A DNA stretch of 64,000 nucleotides from Vibrio aerogenes (GCF_024346755.1 NZ_AP024862.1:1116001-1180000); one strand, 5' to 3'. Positions 44,001 to 54,000 are shown, counted from the first letter of the stretch. Made by a program: numbers and translations. Notes: a model not told the origin generated them from the letters alone.

Positions 44001-47000
44001 ACCGTTGTGCCGGACATTCAGCAGGCCGAATGGCGCACAGGGTTCATCAATCTCTGCCAGTTGCCGGGTAAAATAGGCCTGATGCTCAGCATCACTGACC
44101 GAACGCGAGCGGGCAACAAAATTACGGAATGGCAGCGGCTGCGGCAGTTGGTCTGCCTGTCCTGCCAGATGTGCCATGACCTCTTCGACCACCAGTTCCA
44201 GCGTGGTGTGGTCATTACATAAATGATGGCAGAGGAAACACAGCAGCCAGCGGTTGTGAGCCGGGTCGGCCACTTTGTACGCTTCAATCATCGGCGCACG
44301 CTGCACATCCATCCGGGTATGCGCCGGATCAACATGCTGTTGCAGGGCGGTTGCCACATCCTCGCTGTGAGTCAGGTCCAGCGTTTGTACCCGGACCGGC
44401 GCCTGACGCCAGACCACCTGAACCGGTGATTCGAGTCCTTCCCAGACCACAGCGGTGCGCAGAATATCATGGCGCTGAATGACCGGCTCAAGCGCCGCAA
44501 GAAATGCATCCACTTCAGACTCATCACGCAATGCCTGAATAAAGCGGGTCACATACGGGTCACCGTCCTGCTGTAGCAGGTGATGGAACAGAATCCCTTC
44601 CTGCAATGGCGCGAGCGGATAAATATCCTGAATATTTACCATGCCACCATCAACGCGGGCCGCAACGGTATCAATTTCTGCCTGAGTCAGTTCAGCCAGT
44701 GGCAACATCTGTGGTGTGATCGCCTGACATGACGGTGGAATCAGATTGGGCGGTACAGCCGTTTGTGCTGCGGACTGACCGGCAAGTACCGGAGCCAGAC
44801 CCGCGACCGTCGGATGGCTGAACAGATCCCGGACAGCCAGATGCATCTGATGCTGACGGAGCTGTTCGATCATCTGCACCGCGAGCAGCGAGTGGCCGCC
44901 CAGTTCAAAGAAATTATCATGACGGCTGACCTGCGCAATCGACAGCAGGGATTGCCAGATACCGGCCAGCAACTGTTCCGTCTCGCCCTGCGGCGGCTCG
45001 TATTCCGCACGGGCAAAGGCAGATTCATCGGGTGCAGGCAGGGCTTTGCGGTCCACTTTGCCATTGGCGTTCAGTGGCATCTGTTCCAGCACCATGAAGG
45101 CAGCAGGCACCATATAGGCCGGTAAGCGTCCGCCCAGTTTCTCTTTCAGCGTTTCTGCGCAAAGATCCTGGCCGCTGACATAAGCAACCAGCCGTTTCTC
45201 GCCGGATGGCAGCGTGGGTGCAATCACCAGCGCCTGTTGCACACCGGCACAATCGCGCAGCGCTGCTTCAATTTCTCCCAGCTCAATCCGGAAGCCGCGA
45301 ATCTTGACCTGAAAATCATTCCGGCCCAGAAATTCGAGAATCCCATCCTGCCGCCAGTAGCCTAAGTCACCACTTTTGTACATCCGGGCACCGGGTTGAT
45401 CCGAGAAGGGATCGGGCAGAAAGCTGGCTGCTGTCAGCTCCGGGCGTCCGAGGTATTCCAGCGCGACGCCGTCACCGGCAATATAAATTTCACCAGCCAC
45501 ACCACACGGCACCGGCTGGCGGTTGTCATTGAGCACATAAATTTGCGTGTTCCCGATTGGCCGCCCCAGCGGGATACTGGCATCCTGCTCTCCCACCGAC
45601 TGAATGTCATGGGTCAGTGCAAATGTGGTGGCTTCGGTCGGGCCATAGCCGTTGAGCAATTTTTGCGGCGGATGATTGAGCAAGACCTGACGAATGGTTT
45701 TCGGATCCAGCGCATCACCGCCCACCAGCAGATATTTAAGTCCGGCAAAGACCGGACCGATCCGCGTCGCATACTGGTTAAACAAACCGACGGTCAGCCA
45801 CAAAATGCTGACCTGATGGCGGCTCAGCGCTGCTGAAAAAGCATCGGCATCGAGCAGGGTTTCCTGACTGATGACCACCACGGATGCCCCGTTGAGCAGT
45901 GGGCCCCAGAGTTCCATCGTCGACACATCAAACACCGGGTTGACGGCAAACGCGACCCGGTCTGCCGGGTCAATCTCCATATAGCCGTTATTTATCACCA
46001 GCCGGGCGATGCCCTGATGCGGGATCATCACCCCTTTGGGTTTGCCGGTTGAACCGGACGTATACATCACATAAGCCGGGTCATGACCGCGCACCGGCAC
46101 ATCGACCGCTGCCTGTCCCTGTAGTGCCTGTCCCTGTAAGATGGCTTCCTCTGAGACAGCATCAATGTTGATGATCTGCACGTCAGCATCGACAACCACC
46201 GGTTCACCGGCGGCCACGATCACCGTTGCACCGCAGTCTGCCAGCACAAAATCCAGACGATCCTGCGGGGCATTCGGGTCCATCGGCACATAAGCTGCAC
46301 CACATTTGAGAATCGCCAGCTCTGCCACCACCAGTTGCAGCGAACGCGGCAGTGAAATCACCACAAACTGACCGCGGGATACACCGGCTTCAATCAACCG
46401 GTGTGCCAGCTGATTGGCACGGTTTTCGAGTGTGGCATAATCCATGTGCCCGCCATCCGGCATGCCGTTTTCATACACAACTGCCAGTGCGTCCGGCGTC
46501 TTTTGTGCCTGACGGGAAAACAGGCTGTGAACGCCAATGTCTGATGGGTAGTCATAGCGGGTGTCGTTAAACTGATGGATCACCTGCTGATATTCCGGCT
46601 CATCCAGTAAAGGCAGCGCTTTGACCGCCGTTTCCGGCTCAGCCACCATGCCTTCCAGCAGGCGGATCCAGTAATTCAGATAGCGGGTGATGGTCGCTTC
46701 GCTAAACAGCGCCGTCGCATAATTCAGATAGCCACAAAGCTGATCACCACATTCATCGATCAGCAGACTCAGTTCAAATTTCGCGGTTGACATGGGTTCA
46801 TCAACCGCTGACAGGGTTAATCCGGGTAGTGTGAGCGTCGCATCCGGCAGGTTCTGTAATGCGAACAACACCTGAAACACCGGGGAACGGGAAGGATCGC
46901 GCGTCGGTGCAATGGCTTCCACCACCTGCTCAAACGGGATGTCCTGATGAGACTGTGCCGCCAGTGACGTCGCCTTCACCTGCCCCAGCAAGGCCGCAGT

Positions 47001-48032
47001 GTCCGGATTGTCAGAGAGGTCGACCCGCAATGCCTGCGTATTGACAAACATGCCGATCAGCCCTTCCAGCTCTGCACGGTTTCGGCCTGCGACCGGAATC
47101 CCAATCACGACATCGTCCTGATTGGCAAGACGCCCCATCAGCGCACCCCAGCTGGCAAATAAAGTCATAAATAAGGTGGTATCAAAACGCTGACTCAGAT
47201 TTTTCAGTGCGGCGCTCAGCGCCGGATCAAGGCTGAATTTCAGGCTGTTGCCCCGGTGTTCCTGTACCACCGGACGGGGGAAGTCCGTGATTAAATCAAG
47301 ATATTCCGGCGCATCTCCCAATTGCTTAAGCCAGTAATCTTTCTGAGTTTGCATGGTCTCAGCAGGCAGTGCCTGCTGCCAGTGGGCATAATCTGCAAAC
47401 TGTACCGGCAACAAAGGCAGTGGATCAGGCTGGTTTTGTGTCAGCGCTGCATAAAGGCGGCCGACTTCACCAATCAGCACGCTCATTGACCAGCCATCGG
47501 CGATCGCATGATGCAAGGCGACCCGCAGAATGTGTTGCTGGTCTGAAACCCGGACCAGTTCTGCACAAGCCAGTGGTCCGGTGGTTAAATCAAACTGAGG
47601 CAGATAAGGTGCTGACAGATCAGTATTTGACGCATCAGCATGAGTGAAACGAAACCCGGTCTCCGCCGGCAGAATTTTTTGCACCGGCTGACCGTCATGC
47701 CGGGAGAAACAGGTTCTCAGTGATTCATGACGGGCCGCCAGGCGATCAAGCGTGGTTTGCAATGCGTCAATATCAAGTTGTCCTTCCAGACGATATGCGC
47801 CGTTAATAATATAGGCTTCGGAGGTCTCCTGCTCCATTTCGGACAAAAACCAGATCCGGCGTTGTGCCAGACCAAGGGGTTCGCCTTCTTCAGAACGCGC
47901 CACCGGCTCAATCGTCCGGTTGGCGGCTTTCTTTTTCCGTTTTAATCCTTTTGCTTTTGCCAGCTGAAAGAGTCTGACGACTTCATCTTCCGGTAGTTCG
48001 CTGACCGGATTGCTCTTTTTATTTTGGTCCAT
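35064..48032 (-). CDS. NRPS B: four modules, C-A(Val-like)-T-C(dual E/C)-A(aromatic-like)-T-C-A(Thr)-T-C-A(Val-like)-T
   Basis: This is a 4322-residue elongation synthetase. C1 (HHAIADG near 177) is LCL type. A1 code DVMWLGGTFK belongs to the -W-GGTFK group, closest to Val. T1 is near 1048. C2 carries HHLLQQDGD near 1150, an exact HH[I/L]xxxxGD dual E/C motif, plus HHLCNDH near 1270, so residue 5 should be D. A2 code DAFTIAAIWK matches 8 of 10 positions of the GrsA Phe code. T2 is near 2132. C3 (HHIITDG near 2315) leads to A3 with DFWNIGMVHK, an exact Thr code. T3 is near 3202. C4 (HHIITDG near 3385) leads to A4, DAMWLGGTFK, Val-like. T4 is near 4258. The N-terminus (VVRLFQLAKAKGLKRKKK) is strongly basic, and the C-terminus ends IEKVMQRLSKGKMND. 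The gene lies 20 bp after NRPS A and overlaps NRPS C by 8 bp. A two-unit LQGQALQGQ repeat sits before the A3 core of A1. Confidence 0.95.
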   Translation of the reverse strand: MDQNKKSNPVSELPEDEVVRLFQLAKAKGLKRKKKAANRTIEPVARSEEGEPLGLAQRRIWFLSEMEQETSEAYIINGAYRLEGQLDIDALQTTLDRLAARHESLRTCFSRHDGQPVQKILPAETGFRFTHADASNTDLSAPYLPQFDLTTGPLACAELVRVSDQQHILRVALHHAIADGWSMSVLIGEVGRLYAALTQNQPDPLPLLPVQFADYAHWQQALPAETMQTQKDYWLKQLGDAPEYLDLITDFPRPVVQEHRGNSLKFSLDPALSAALKNLSQRFDTTLFMTLFASWGALMGRLANQDDVVIGIPVAGRNRAELEGLIGMFVNTQALRVDLSDNPDTAALLGQVKATSLAAQSHQDIPFEQVVEAIAPTRDPSRSPVFQVLFALQNLPDATLTLPGLTLSAVDEPMSTAKFELSLLIDECGDQLCGYLNYATALFSEATITRYLNYWIRLLEGMVAEPETAVKALPLLDEPEYQQVIHQFNDTRYDYPSDIGVHSLFSRQAQKTPDALAVVYENGMPDGGHMDYATLENRANQLAHRLIEAGVSRGQFVVISLPRSLQLVVAELAILKCGAAYVPMDPNAPQDRLDFVLADCGATVIVAAGEPVVVDADVQIINIDAVSEEAILQGQALQGQAAVDVPVRGHDPAYVMYTSGSTGKPKGVMIPHQGIARLVINNGYMEIDPADRVAFAVNPVFDVSTMELWGPLLNGASVVVISQETLLDADAFSAALSRHQVSILWLTVGLFNQYATRIGPVFAGLKYLLVGGDALDPKTIRQVLLNHPPQKLLNGYGPTEATTFALTHDIQSVGEQDASIPLGRPIGNTQIYVLNDNRQPVPCGVAGEIYIAGDGVALEYLGRPELTAASFLPDPFSDQPGARMYKSGDLGYWRQDGILEFLGRNDFQVKIRGFRIELGEIEAALRDCAGVQQALVIAPTLPSGEKRLVAYVSGQDLCAETLKEKLGGRLPAYMVPAAFMVLEQMPLNANGKVDRKALPAPDESAFARAEYEPPQGETEQLLAGIWQSLLSIAQVSRHDNFFELGGHSLLAVQMIEQLRQHQMHLAVRDLFSHPTVAGLAPVLAGQSAAQTAVPPNLIPPSCQAITPQMLPLAELTQAEIDTVAARVDGGMVNIQDIYPLAPLQEGILFHHLLQQDGDPYVTRFIQALRDESEVDAFLAALEPVIQRHDILRTAVVWEGLESPVQVVWRQAPVRVQTLDLTHSEDVATALQQHVDPAHTRMDVQRAPMIEAYKVADPAHNRWLLCFLCHHLCNDHTTLELVVEEVMAHLAGQADQLPQPLPFRNFVARSRSVSDAEHQAYFTRQLAEIDEPCAPFGLLNVRHNGEQNENLNVALDASLAQRLRRLARQRGMSPATLFHLAWGMVTRAATGQNDVVFGTVLFGRMDGGEGADRVMGMFLNTLPLRLSLADLTAEQALQHTRDQLAGLLAHEHASLVQAQQCSGVDAGTPLFSALLNYRYQGGSQQLETPAPLKMSVVFAEESTNYPLNLSVNDIDGADFSLDVMVTRQIGAERIAGMMTTALAGLADALEQRSATDIIRLNVLPEAQLNQVLHGFNQTRKTFRHNVCIYQLFERFDWETPDAVALVSDHESLTYEQLNSRANRLAHWLIAQGIQPDDRVGVAVPRHVDLIVAMLATFKAGGVYVPMDPNYPDSRLLHILTDSAPKVLITTADVAPRFAQTQGGWKKIDIQRHQSRWAKQPDHNPQVEGLTPHHLAYLIYTSGSTGLPKGVMVPHHGLCNVASAQRRLFNVGADSRVLQFSSISFDASVFDMVMGLCTGAALHLAGPSQLLGDALSDVLEARQITHVTLPPAALSSLDPARALPDLKVLITAGEALTRAVIEPWLDGRKVFNAYGPTETTIWATTAALHQPFTGQPSIGQPVENTRIYILDAQGVPVPVGVCGEIYIGGVGIARGYLNRDDLTQERFLIDPFSDQPDARMYRTGDLASWRPDGTIDYLGRSDQQVKIRGHRIEPGEIETALQQCQGVGSAVVVAAKDPSGYLSLTGYYTLSSKAGSSEMPETHVTPAALKARLSECLPEYMVPAAYVMLDALPLTPNGKVDLKALPAPDDSARVTRQYHAPQGETETALAGIWQQLLGVAQVGRDDHFFELGGHSLLAVQLISRIRSVLGCELSLTTLFAAPVLHALAGEISGQQTSPDALPEITPLAQGVRPPLSLAQQRLWFLSQMAPSATAAYTITRAVRLNGALNVGALQQALDEIVARHAPLRTCFADEDGVPVQVIGEATQGFPLTCLDAANDASEPCFPECFPEFDLSAGPLALGQLIRISDDEHWLHLAMHHIITDGWSMGIFTRELSALYRAFNRGEDSPLAPLTIQYGDYAAWQQTHLAGERLQQQQAYWSTQLKGIPECLSLPASRPRPEYQDYSGATVSLNLDATLTNALKTLSRSHDCTLYMTLLSGWAALMSRLSGQDDVVIGSPVAGRTRTEAEGLIGMFVNSLAIRVGFEDHPDTAGLLAQVKATALQGQSHQDLPFEQVVEAVAPQRNLTHSPVFQVMFALQNMPEESLEADGLILSSPAAEMTTAQVDLSLQVHEAGDSLVATLNYATALFDEPTARRYLHYWRNLLSAMMMAPAQPLSELPLMDEAEYQQIIHGFNADQTQFASEALIHQQFERQAHATPDAVAVVFEEQSLTYGELNHKANQLAHWLREQGVRPDSRVAIALPRCLELPVAILATLKAGGAYVPLDPDYPADRIAYTLHDSKPEVLITTLSVMSQPDGFTTESLDPAMSLVLLDQQTQPWASCPAENIPLQQSGVNCHHLAYIIYTSGSTGKPKGVMIEHRNVIRLMAATQTDYQFGAHDVWTLFHSYAFDFSVWEIWGALLFGGRLVIVPQLTSRSPQDFYLLLCEQGVTVLNQTPSAFRQLISAQGETPAAHQLRYVIFGGEALDLAALTPWYQRPVNAATQLVNMYGITETTVHTTYYPVMAEDAGRAGPSPIGRQLADLRLYILDPHQQPVPVGVAGELYVGGDGVARGYFNRPELTAERFPEDPFVTTPGARMYKSGDMGRWLADGSVEYLGRNDDQVKIRGFRIELGEISSVLQLCDGVQDAFVIAKGDGAEKRLVAYYLPAAVSGTAVTPDELKTRLGTALPDYMIPAAYVVLDEIPLTPNGKIDYRALPEPDEAALIRHEYEAPQSETEQKLAAIWQQLLGIEQVGRHDDFFALGGHSLMAVQLVSRLRTALDTELPLTTLFATPVLHELARALDTMAGASAALPEIVPLGSHENPPLSLAQQRLWFLSQMEPAASAAYVVYSGVRLTGALDVDALQRALNQIVTRHAPLRTRFADAGGVPVQIINDVQQGFPLTWLEGEALQHDIAPFCPEFNLTTGPLVQGQLIHISDEEHWLRLAMHHIITDGWSMGILTRELSALYAAYSQGQADPLPPLSIQYGDYAAWQQTHLQGEVLQQQQAYWKEQLSGIPECLTLPSDRPRPAHMDYRGAAVPVCLDSALTDGLKALSQRHGCTLYMTLLSAWAALMNRLSGEDDVVIGSPVAGRTRAELEGLIGMFVNTQALRVDLSGQPDTASLLSQVRATSLAAQANQDLPFEQVVEAVAPGRSLNHSPVFQVMFALQNMPEEMLEADGLTFSSLPAEMNTAQVDLSLLMYETANGLEGMLNFATALFDEKTVQRYLGYWQQLLAGMVANPDAPVSTLSLMDEAEYQQVTELFNQTQADYPSDTGVHSLYTRLAQQQPDAPAIIYPDLVTTQTQAAEEVCWRYAALEAAANALAGRLLASGVNPGQCVATLLPRSPQLIVAELAILKCGAVYVPLDPSTPPDRRDYVLSDCGAELILTEEGCHVDVSAQLLTVTEEMLSQSGAPVVDTQVRGDAPAYVMYTSGSTGQPKGVVVPHRAIVRLVIDNGYMDVSPSDRVAFAANPAFDATTMEVWAPLLNGASVVVVRQETLLNVDALATTLTDHQVNILWLTVGLFNQYADGLGQALSRLKYLLVGGDALDPKVIRQVLTDNPPEKLLNGYGPTETTTFALTHEIDSVSKDAVSIPLGRPIANTQIYLLDSHRQPVPRGVIGEIYIGGDGVALGYLGQPELTQNSFMPDPFSASPDARMYKSGDTGYWRADGTLEFAGRNDFQVKIRGFRIEPGEIEAALQACDGVQKALVIARTQASGEKQLVAYVTGTDLTAASLKARLGESLPAYMIPAAYVVLDQMPLTSNGKIDRRALPAPDESAFVTRTYEAPEGAMEIRLAAIWEQLLGVKQVGRQDDFFELGGHSLLAVQLIAEVRHQLNLEVTITQLFENASLSAFAAKLAYIKLSAFSSQDIEKVMQRLSKGKMND
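46110..46140 (-). repeat. Two-unit in-frame repeat TGCCTGTCCCTGTA(G/A) in NRPS B A1
   Basis: Two 15-bp units encode LQGQA-LQGQA between the A2 and A3 cores of the first adenylation domain. They resemble the units in NRPS D and the TGCCTGTCCTGTTTATT strand of the REP-like repeats. Confidence 0.7.
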
Positions 48033-48052
48033 CGTGTACTGCCTTTTTTATT

Positions 48053-51000
48053 TTATTCTGCCAAATCCATCAAATCACTGACGTCAAACTCAGCAAGTCC
48101 GATATAAGCCACGCGCTTACTGAATTCTGCTAATGTCGGGTGGGAGAACAGTTCTGTCAGAGGCACTTCAAGTTCCAGTTCATCACGAATCTGAGAACCC
48201 AGCTGTGCCGCCAGCAGCGAATGCCCGCCCAGTTCAAAGAAACTGTCGTGACGTCCAACCTGTTCCACACCCAGTAGTTCCTGCCAAATCTCTGCAATCA
48301 CCTCTTCCAGTTCACCCTGGGGTGCTTCATATACCTGACGAATGACCGCCGCTTCATCCGGCTCCGGTAACGCTTTACGGTCTACTTTGCCGTTCGGGTT
48401 CAGCGGCAGCGATGCCAGCGGTATCCATGCTGAAGGCACCATCCAGTCCGGCAGTCGCCCGGCCACATGAGCCCGCAGCTGTTCAGCCCCGACGCTGCCG
48501 GAACCCGCCTCTGTGGCGCTCGTACCGTTTGTGGAAACATAGTAAGCCGCGAGCAACCGCGAGCCGTCGGCCATTTTCGGTGCCTGAACCACCACCAGCT
48601 CAATCCCTTCAACTTCCCGGATACAGGCTTCAATTTCACCCAGCTCAATCCGGAAACCGCGGATTTTGACCTGAAAGTCATTCCGTCCGACAAACTCAAT
48701 CACCCCATCGGCCCGCCGGTAACCCAGGTCACCGGTCTGATACATCCGCGCCTGCGGATCTGCCACAAAGGGATCAGGAATGAAACGAGCCTGTGTTTGC
48801 TCCGGCTGATTGAGATAGCCCAGCGCCAGTCCGTCACCGGCGATAAACAGTTCTCCGGTCACCCCGGCCGGTACGGGTTGTCCGTACGGGTCAAGGATAT
48901 ACACACGGGTATTCCCGATTGGCCGCCCGATCGGCACACTGATGGCGTCATCATCCAGCGCATCAATCTGATGCGTCAGGGCAAAGGTGGTACTTTCTGT
49001 CGGGCCGTAGCAGTTGAGCAGATGCTGAGGTGCGTGATGATTCAGCACCTGCCGGATCACCTCCGGATCCAGCACGTCACCGCCGGTCATCAGGTAGCGC
49101 AGCTGTTTCAGCGTATCGCCCAGCAGAGCGGCATACTGGTTAAACAAGCCGACAGTCATCCACAAAATACTCACTTCATGCTGTTTCAGCGCAGCGGCAA
49201 ACAGTGTCGGATCAAGCAGTGTCGTCTGGTCGATCACCACCACAGCACCGCCGTTGAGTAACGGTGCCCAGATTTCCATCGTCGTGGCATCAAAGGCCGG
49301 GTTCGCTGCCAGAGCAATCCGGTCCGTTGGCCGGAAATCCGCATAACCACAATCAGTCACCAGCCGGTGAATCGCCTGATGCGGTACCACCACACCTTTC
49401 GGCTGTCCGGTGGAGCCGGAGGTATACATGACATAAGCCGCAGATTCGCTGTCAACCGTAGCCGGTATGTTTTCTCCGTCACCGGCATGCAGCACAGCCT
49501 GCGTGACCGCGAGCATCTCTGCCCCGGTCTGATGCAATGACTGAAGTAATGGCGCATGCTGTGTCGCTGCATCTTCGTGAACCAGAATCAGCTTCGCGGC
49601 ACAGTCTTCCAGAATATAGTGCAGCCGTTCAGCCGGTACGTGCGTATCCAGAGGCACATAAACTGCACCACACTTGAGAATCGCCAGTTCAGCAATCATC
49701 AGTTCTGCGGAGCGTTCCAGACAAATCGCGACAAACTGCCCGGCCTGTACGCCTTTGGCACGCAGGTGACCGGCAAGCCGGTTTGCCATCCGGTTCAGCG
49801 TGTCGTAGTCATACTGGTGTTCACCATCAATCACGGCAATGGCCTGTGGATGTGCCGCGGCCTGCTGTTCAAAGCGCTGATGTACACACAGATGACGCGG
49901 ATAATCACTTTGTGTCTGGTTCACGGATTCGGTCAGCATATGATGCTCGGTTTCAGACAGCATCGGCAGTTGTCCGACCGGTAAAGCCGGTTCAGAGACC
50001 ATACCTTCTAAGATCGCAACCCAGTAACCGAGATAGCGCTGCACGGTCGCTTCATCAAACAGTGCGGTCGCATAATTGAGGAACCCGGTGATCTGTCCAC
50101 CGCTGATCTGCCCGGAAGGCATGTGTTGACCGGATTCACGCAGAATCAGACTAAGGTCAAACTGAGCGGTGGTCATTTGTTCCGGCAGCGCGGATAACGT
50201 CACCCCGTTCAGCTGGCGGGTTTCCTGCGGCATATTTTGCAGGCTGAACATCACCTGAAAAATCGGGCTGTAACTCATGCTGCGAACCGGTGCGACTGCT
50301 TCAACCACCTGTTCAAACGGCAGATCCTGATGCGACTGCGCCTGCAATGCCGTCGCTTTGACCTGCTCAATCAACGCTGCCGGATCCGGCTGCTGAGACA
50401 GGTTCACCCGGATGGCCTGCGTATTGACAAACATGCCAATCAGCCCTTCCAGTTCCGCACGGGTCCGTCCGGCGACCGGAGAGCCGATCACCACCTCATC
50501 CTGACCGGACAGACGGTGCATCAATGTGGCCCAACCTGTCAGCAGGGTCATATACAGGGTACAGCCGTGACGCTGACTGAAAGTTTTCAGCCGGGAAGTC
50601 AGTGCCGCATCCAGTGTGACATCAATGCTGGCTCCGCGATAATCCTGAGCGGCAGGGCGGGGCCGGTCTGTCGGCAATGTCAGGCATGCCGGTGTGTCTT
50701 TGAGCTGTTCCGTCCAGTATTGCTGCTGGCGTTGTAACACGTCGCCCTGCATGTGTGTCTGCTGCCATGCCGCATAGTCACCATACTGAATGGTCAGCGG
50801 TGGCAGCGGATCGGCCTGCCCCTGACTGAAGGCGGCATACAGTTCAGACAGTTCGCGGGTAAAGATGCCCATCGACCAGCCATCGGTAATGATGTGATGC
50901 ATCGCCAGCCGCAGCCAGTGTTCAGTATCACGGACATGAATCAGCTGACCTTTCACCAGTGGTCCGCTGGCCAGATTGAATTCAGGGCAGAATGGCGCCA

Positions 51001-54000
51001 GTTCATCGGAAACAGATTCACCTTCCAGCCAGGTCAGCGGGAATCCCTGATGCACATCGGCGACAATCTGCACCGGCACCCCATCCCGGTCGATGAAATG
51101 CGTCCGCAGCGGTGCATGGCGGGTCACGATCTGGTTCAGTGCCCGTTGCAGCGCATCAATATCCAGTGCGCCGGTCAGCCGGACGCCGCCCTGAATGACA
51201 TAAGTAACCGTAGCCGACGGTTCCATTTTTGACAAAAACCACAGACGCTGTTGAGCCAGTGACAATGGCGGCATGGTGCCATCCGCCAGCGGCACAATCT
51301 CCGGTAATATCGCGGCCGGTTCACCGCTTTCCTGTCCGTGTGACAGCGCGTTTGCCAGCTCAGACAGAACCGGCCGGGCAAACAGTGTTGTCAGCGGCAG
51401 TTCTGCGCCAAGCGCTGAACGAATCCGGGATGCCAGCTGTACGGCCAGCAGCGAATGCCCGCCCAGTTCGAAGAAGTGATCGTGACGACTCACCTGCGCC
51501 ACACCCAGCAACTGCTGCCAGATCGCCGCCAGTGTCTGTTCCGTGTCACCCTGCGGCGCTTCGTATTCATGACGGATTAACGCACTGTCATCCGGTTCGG
51601 GCAGTGCTTTACGGTTCACTTTACCATTCGGCGTCAGCGGCAGGCTCTCCAGCGCCACGTAGGCCGACGGCACCATATACGCGGGTAAACGCGCTGACAG
51701 TTCCGCTTTCACGGCTTCCGCACCAACGGCCTCATCACTGGTGTAATAACCCACCAGCTGCTTCGCCGCACCAGTGCCACGCGCCATCACCACCGCTTCC
51801 TGTACCCCGCTGCAATCCTGCAACGCCGAGCTGATTTCACCCAGCTCGACCCGGAATCCGCGGATTTTGACCTGATCATCATTGCGGCCCTGATAGTCAA
51901 TCGTCCCATCCGCCAGCCAGCAACCCACATCGCCGGTGCGGTACATCATCGCATCCGCATCTTCGGCAAACGGGTCGGCCATAAATTTCTCTGCCGTCAG
52001 TTCCGGGCGGTTGAGATAGCCCCGCGCCACCTGCACGCCACCGATGTACAGCTCACCCGCAACACCGACCGGCACCGGCTGACCCTGTGCATCCAGCACG
52101 TACATCCGGGTGTTCGCCACCGGCGCACCAATCGACATCCGGTCTCCTTCAAGGTCCCGCGGACACGCCCAGGCCGTCACATCGACCGCCGCTTCCGTCG
52201 GGCCGTATAAATTATGCAGCGCCACATCCGGCAGTTGTTGCGTGGTTTTTCTCACCGCCGCCGCAGGCAACGCTTCGCCACTACAGAACACCAGCCGCAG
52301 GCTGCCGCAGTCACCAGCCTCTGTCACTTCAAGGAAGGTTTGCAGCATCGGCGGCACAAAGTGCAGAATCGTCACCTGACGCTGCTCAATCAGTGCTTTC
52401 AGATAGTGCGGATCTTTATGCCCTTCCGGTTTGGCCATCACCAGCGTCGCTCCCGACCAGAGTGTGGCGAAGAACTCCCACACCGACACATCAAAGCTGA
52501 ACGGCGTTTTCTGCAATACCACATCGGCCGGGCCGAAGCCGTAATCCTCTTTCATCCAGCTCAGGCGGTTGACCACGCCCCGGTGCTCGTTCATCACACC
52601 TTTCGGGTTGCCGGTCGAGCCGGAGGTGTAAATGATGTACGCCAGATGGCGCGGCGTCAGGCCGGTCCGGTTCAGGTTATGTGTCTCTTCGGTCAGCCAC
52701 GGACGCTCTGCCGTGATATCAACCACCGTGGTCGCTGAAGGGATGTCGCCCAGCCGCGGCTGCAATTCAGCCGTGGTCAGCACGACCACCGGCTGACTGT
52801 CGGCCAGCATATACGCCAGCCGCTCCTGCGGATAACCCGGATCCAGCGGCACATACGCGCCTCCGGCTTTGAGCGTCGCCATCAGGGCGATGACCAGATC
52901 GCAGCTGCGCTCCAGCGAGACGGCAACACGACTGTCGGGACAGACACCCTGCGCGACCAGCCAGCGGGCAAGCTGGTTAGCCTGCTGATTGAGCTGGTGA
53001 TACGTCAGTGATTGCTGCTCACAGACCACGGCTGTCGCGTGCGGCTGCGCGGCCACAGTTTGTTCGAACAGCTGGTGAATACACTGCTGCTCAGGGAATG
53101 GTGTCTGCGTCTGGTTAAAGCCTGCCAGCACCTGAAAGCGCTCGCTTTCCGGCAGGAGATTCAGCTGACGCAGCGGTGCTTCGGTGGTCTGTATCAACAC
53201 TGCGGCCAGTTCATTCAGTGCCTGACTGAACATCGCTGCTACGCGCGCTGAACCAATCCGCACATCCGCCTGAACTTCAGCAGAGAAACTGCCGTCGGCA
53301 ACATCGTTAATCGTCAGAGTCAGCGGATAGTTGGTGTTCTCTTCCACAAAGACCACCGCACTGCGAAGTGCTTCTGCGCCCGATTCAGTGGTCTGTTGTG
53401 AATGACCGCCCTGATAACGGTAATTCATCATCGAGTTAAATAAGGTTGCCTGACGGCTGACGCCACTGCACTGCTGTGCAAGGGCCAGTGACGCATGTTC
53501 ATGATCAAGCAGTTCCGCCAGTCGCTGCCGGGTCTGAAGCAGTGCCTGATCCGCGGTTAACTCTCCGGGAGACAGACGCAGCGGCAGCGTATTGAGGAAC
53601 ATACCTAAAGTCCGGTCGGCACCTTCTCCACCCGCCATCCGGCCAAACAATACGGTGCCGAAAACTACGTCATCCTGTCCGGTGGCAACACGCGCCACCA
53701 TCGCCCAGGCGAGATGGAAAATCACAGCGGGACTCATTTTGCGCTGCCGCGCCAGCTCACGCAGCTGCCGGGCCAGCTGATCGTCCAGATTCAGATGCGT
53801 GGTCAGGATCGGCTGATCTGCTTGCCGCTCAGCGATTCCAAACGGAACACACGCTTCATCCCGGTCCGATAAAAGCTGCCGGAAATAAGCCTGATGACTT
53901 TCACGATCCGCGTCTGACGTCGTCTGTGCAATGAAGTTGCGGAACGGCAGCGGTGTCGTCAGTTCATCGGTCCGGCCTGACAGGTGCAGCATCACTTCTT

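Noticed and set aside
48467..49261. Long plus-strand reading frame (264 codons) opposite NRPS A, and many similar ones across 5-60 kb
   Set aside because: They are antisense to conserved NRPS domains, arise from codon bias of the real genes, lack ribosome-binding sites and have no recognisable domain.
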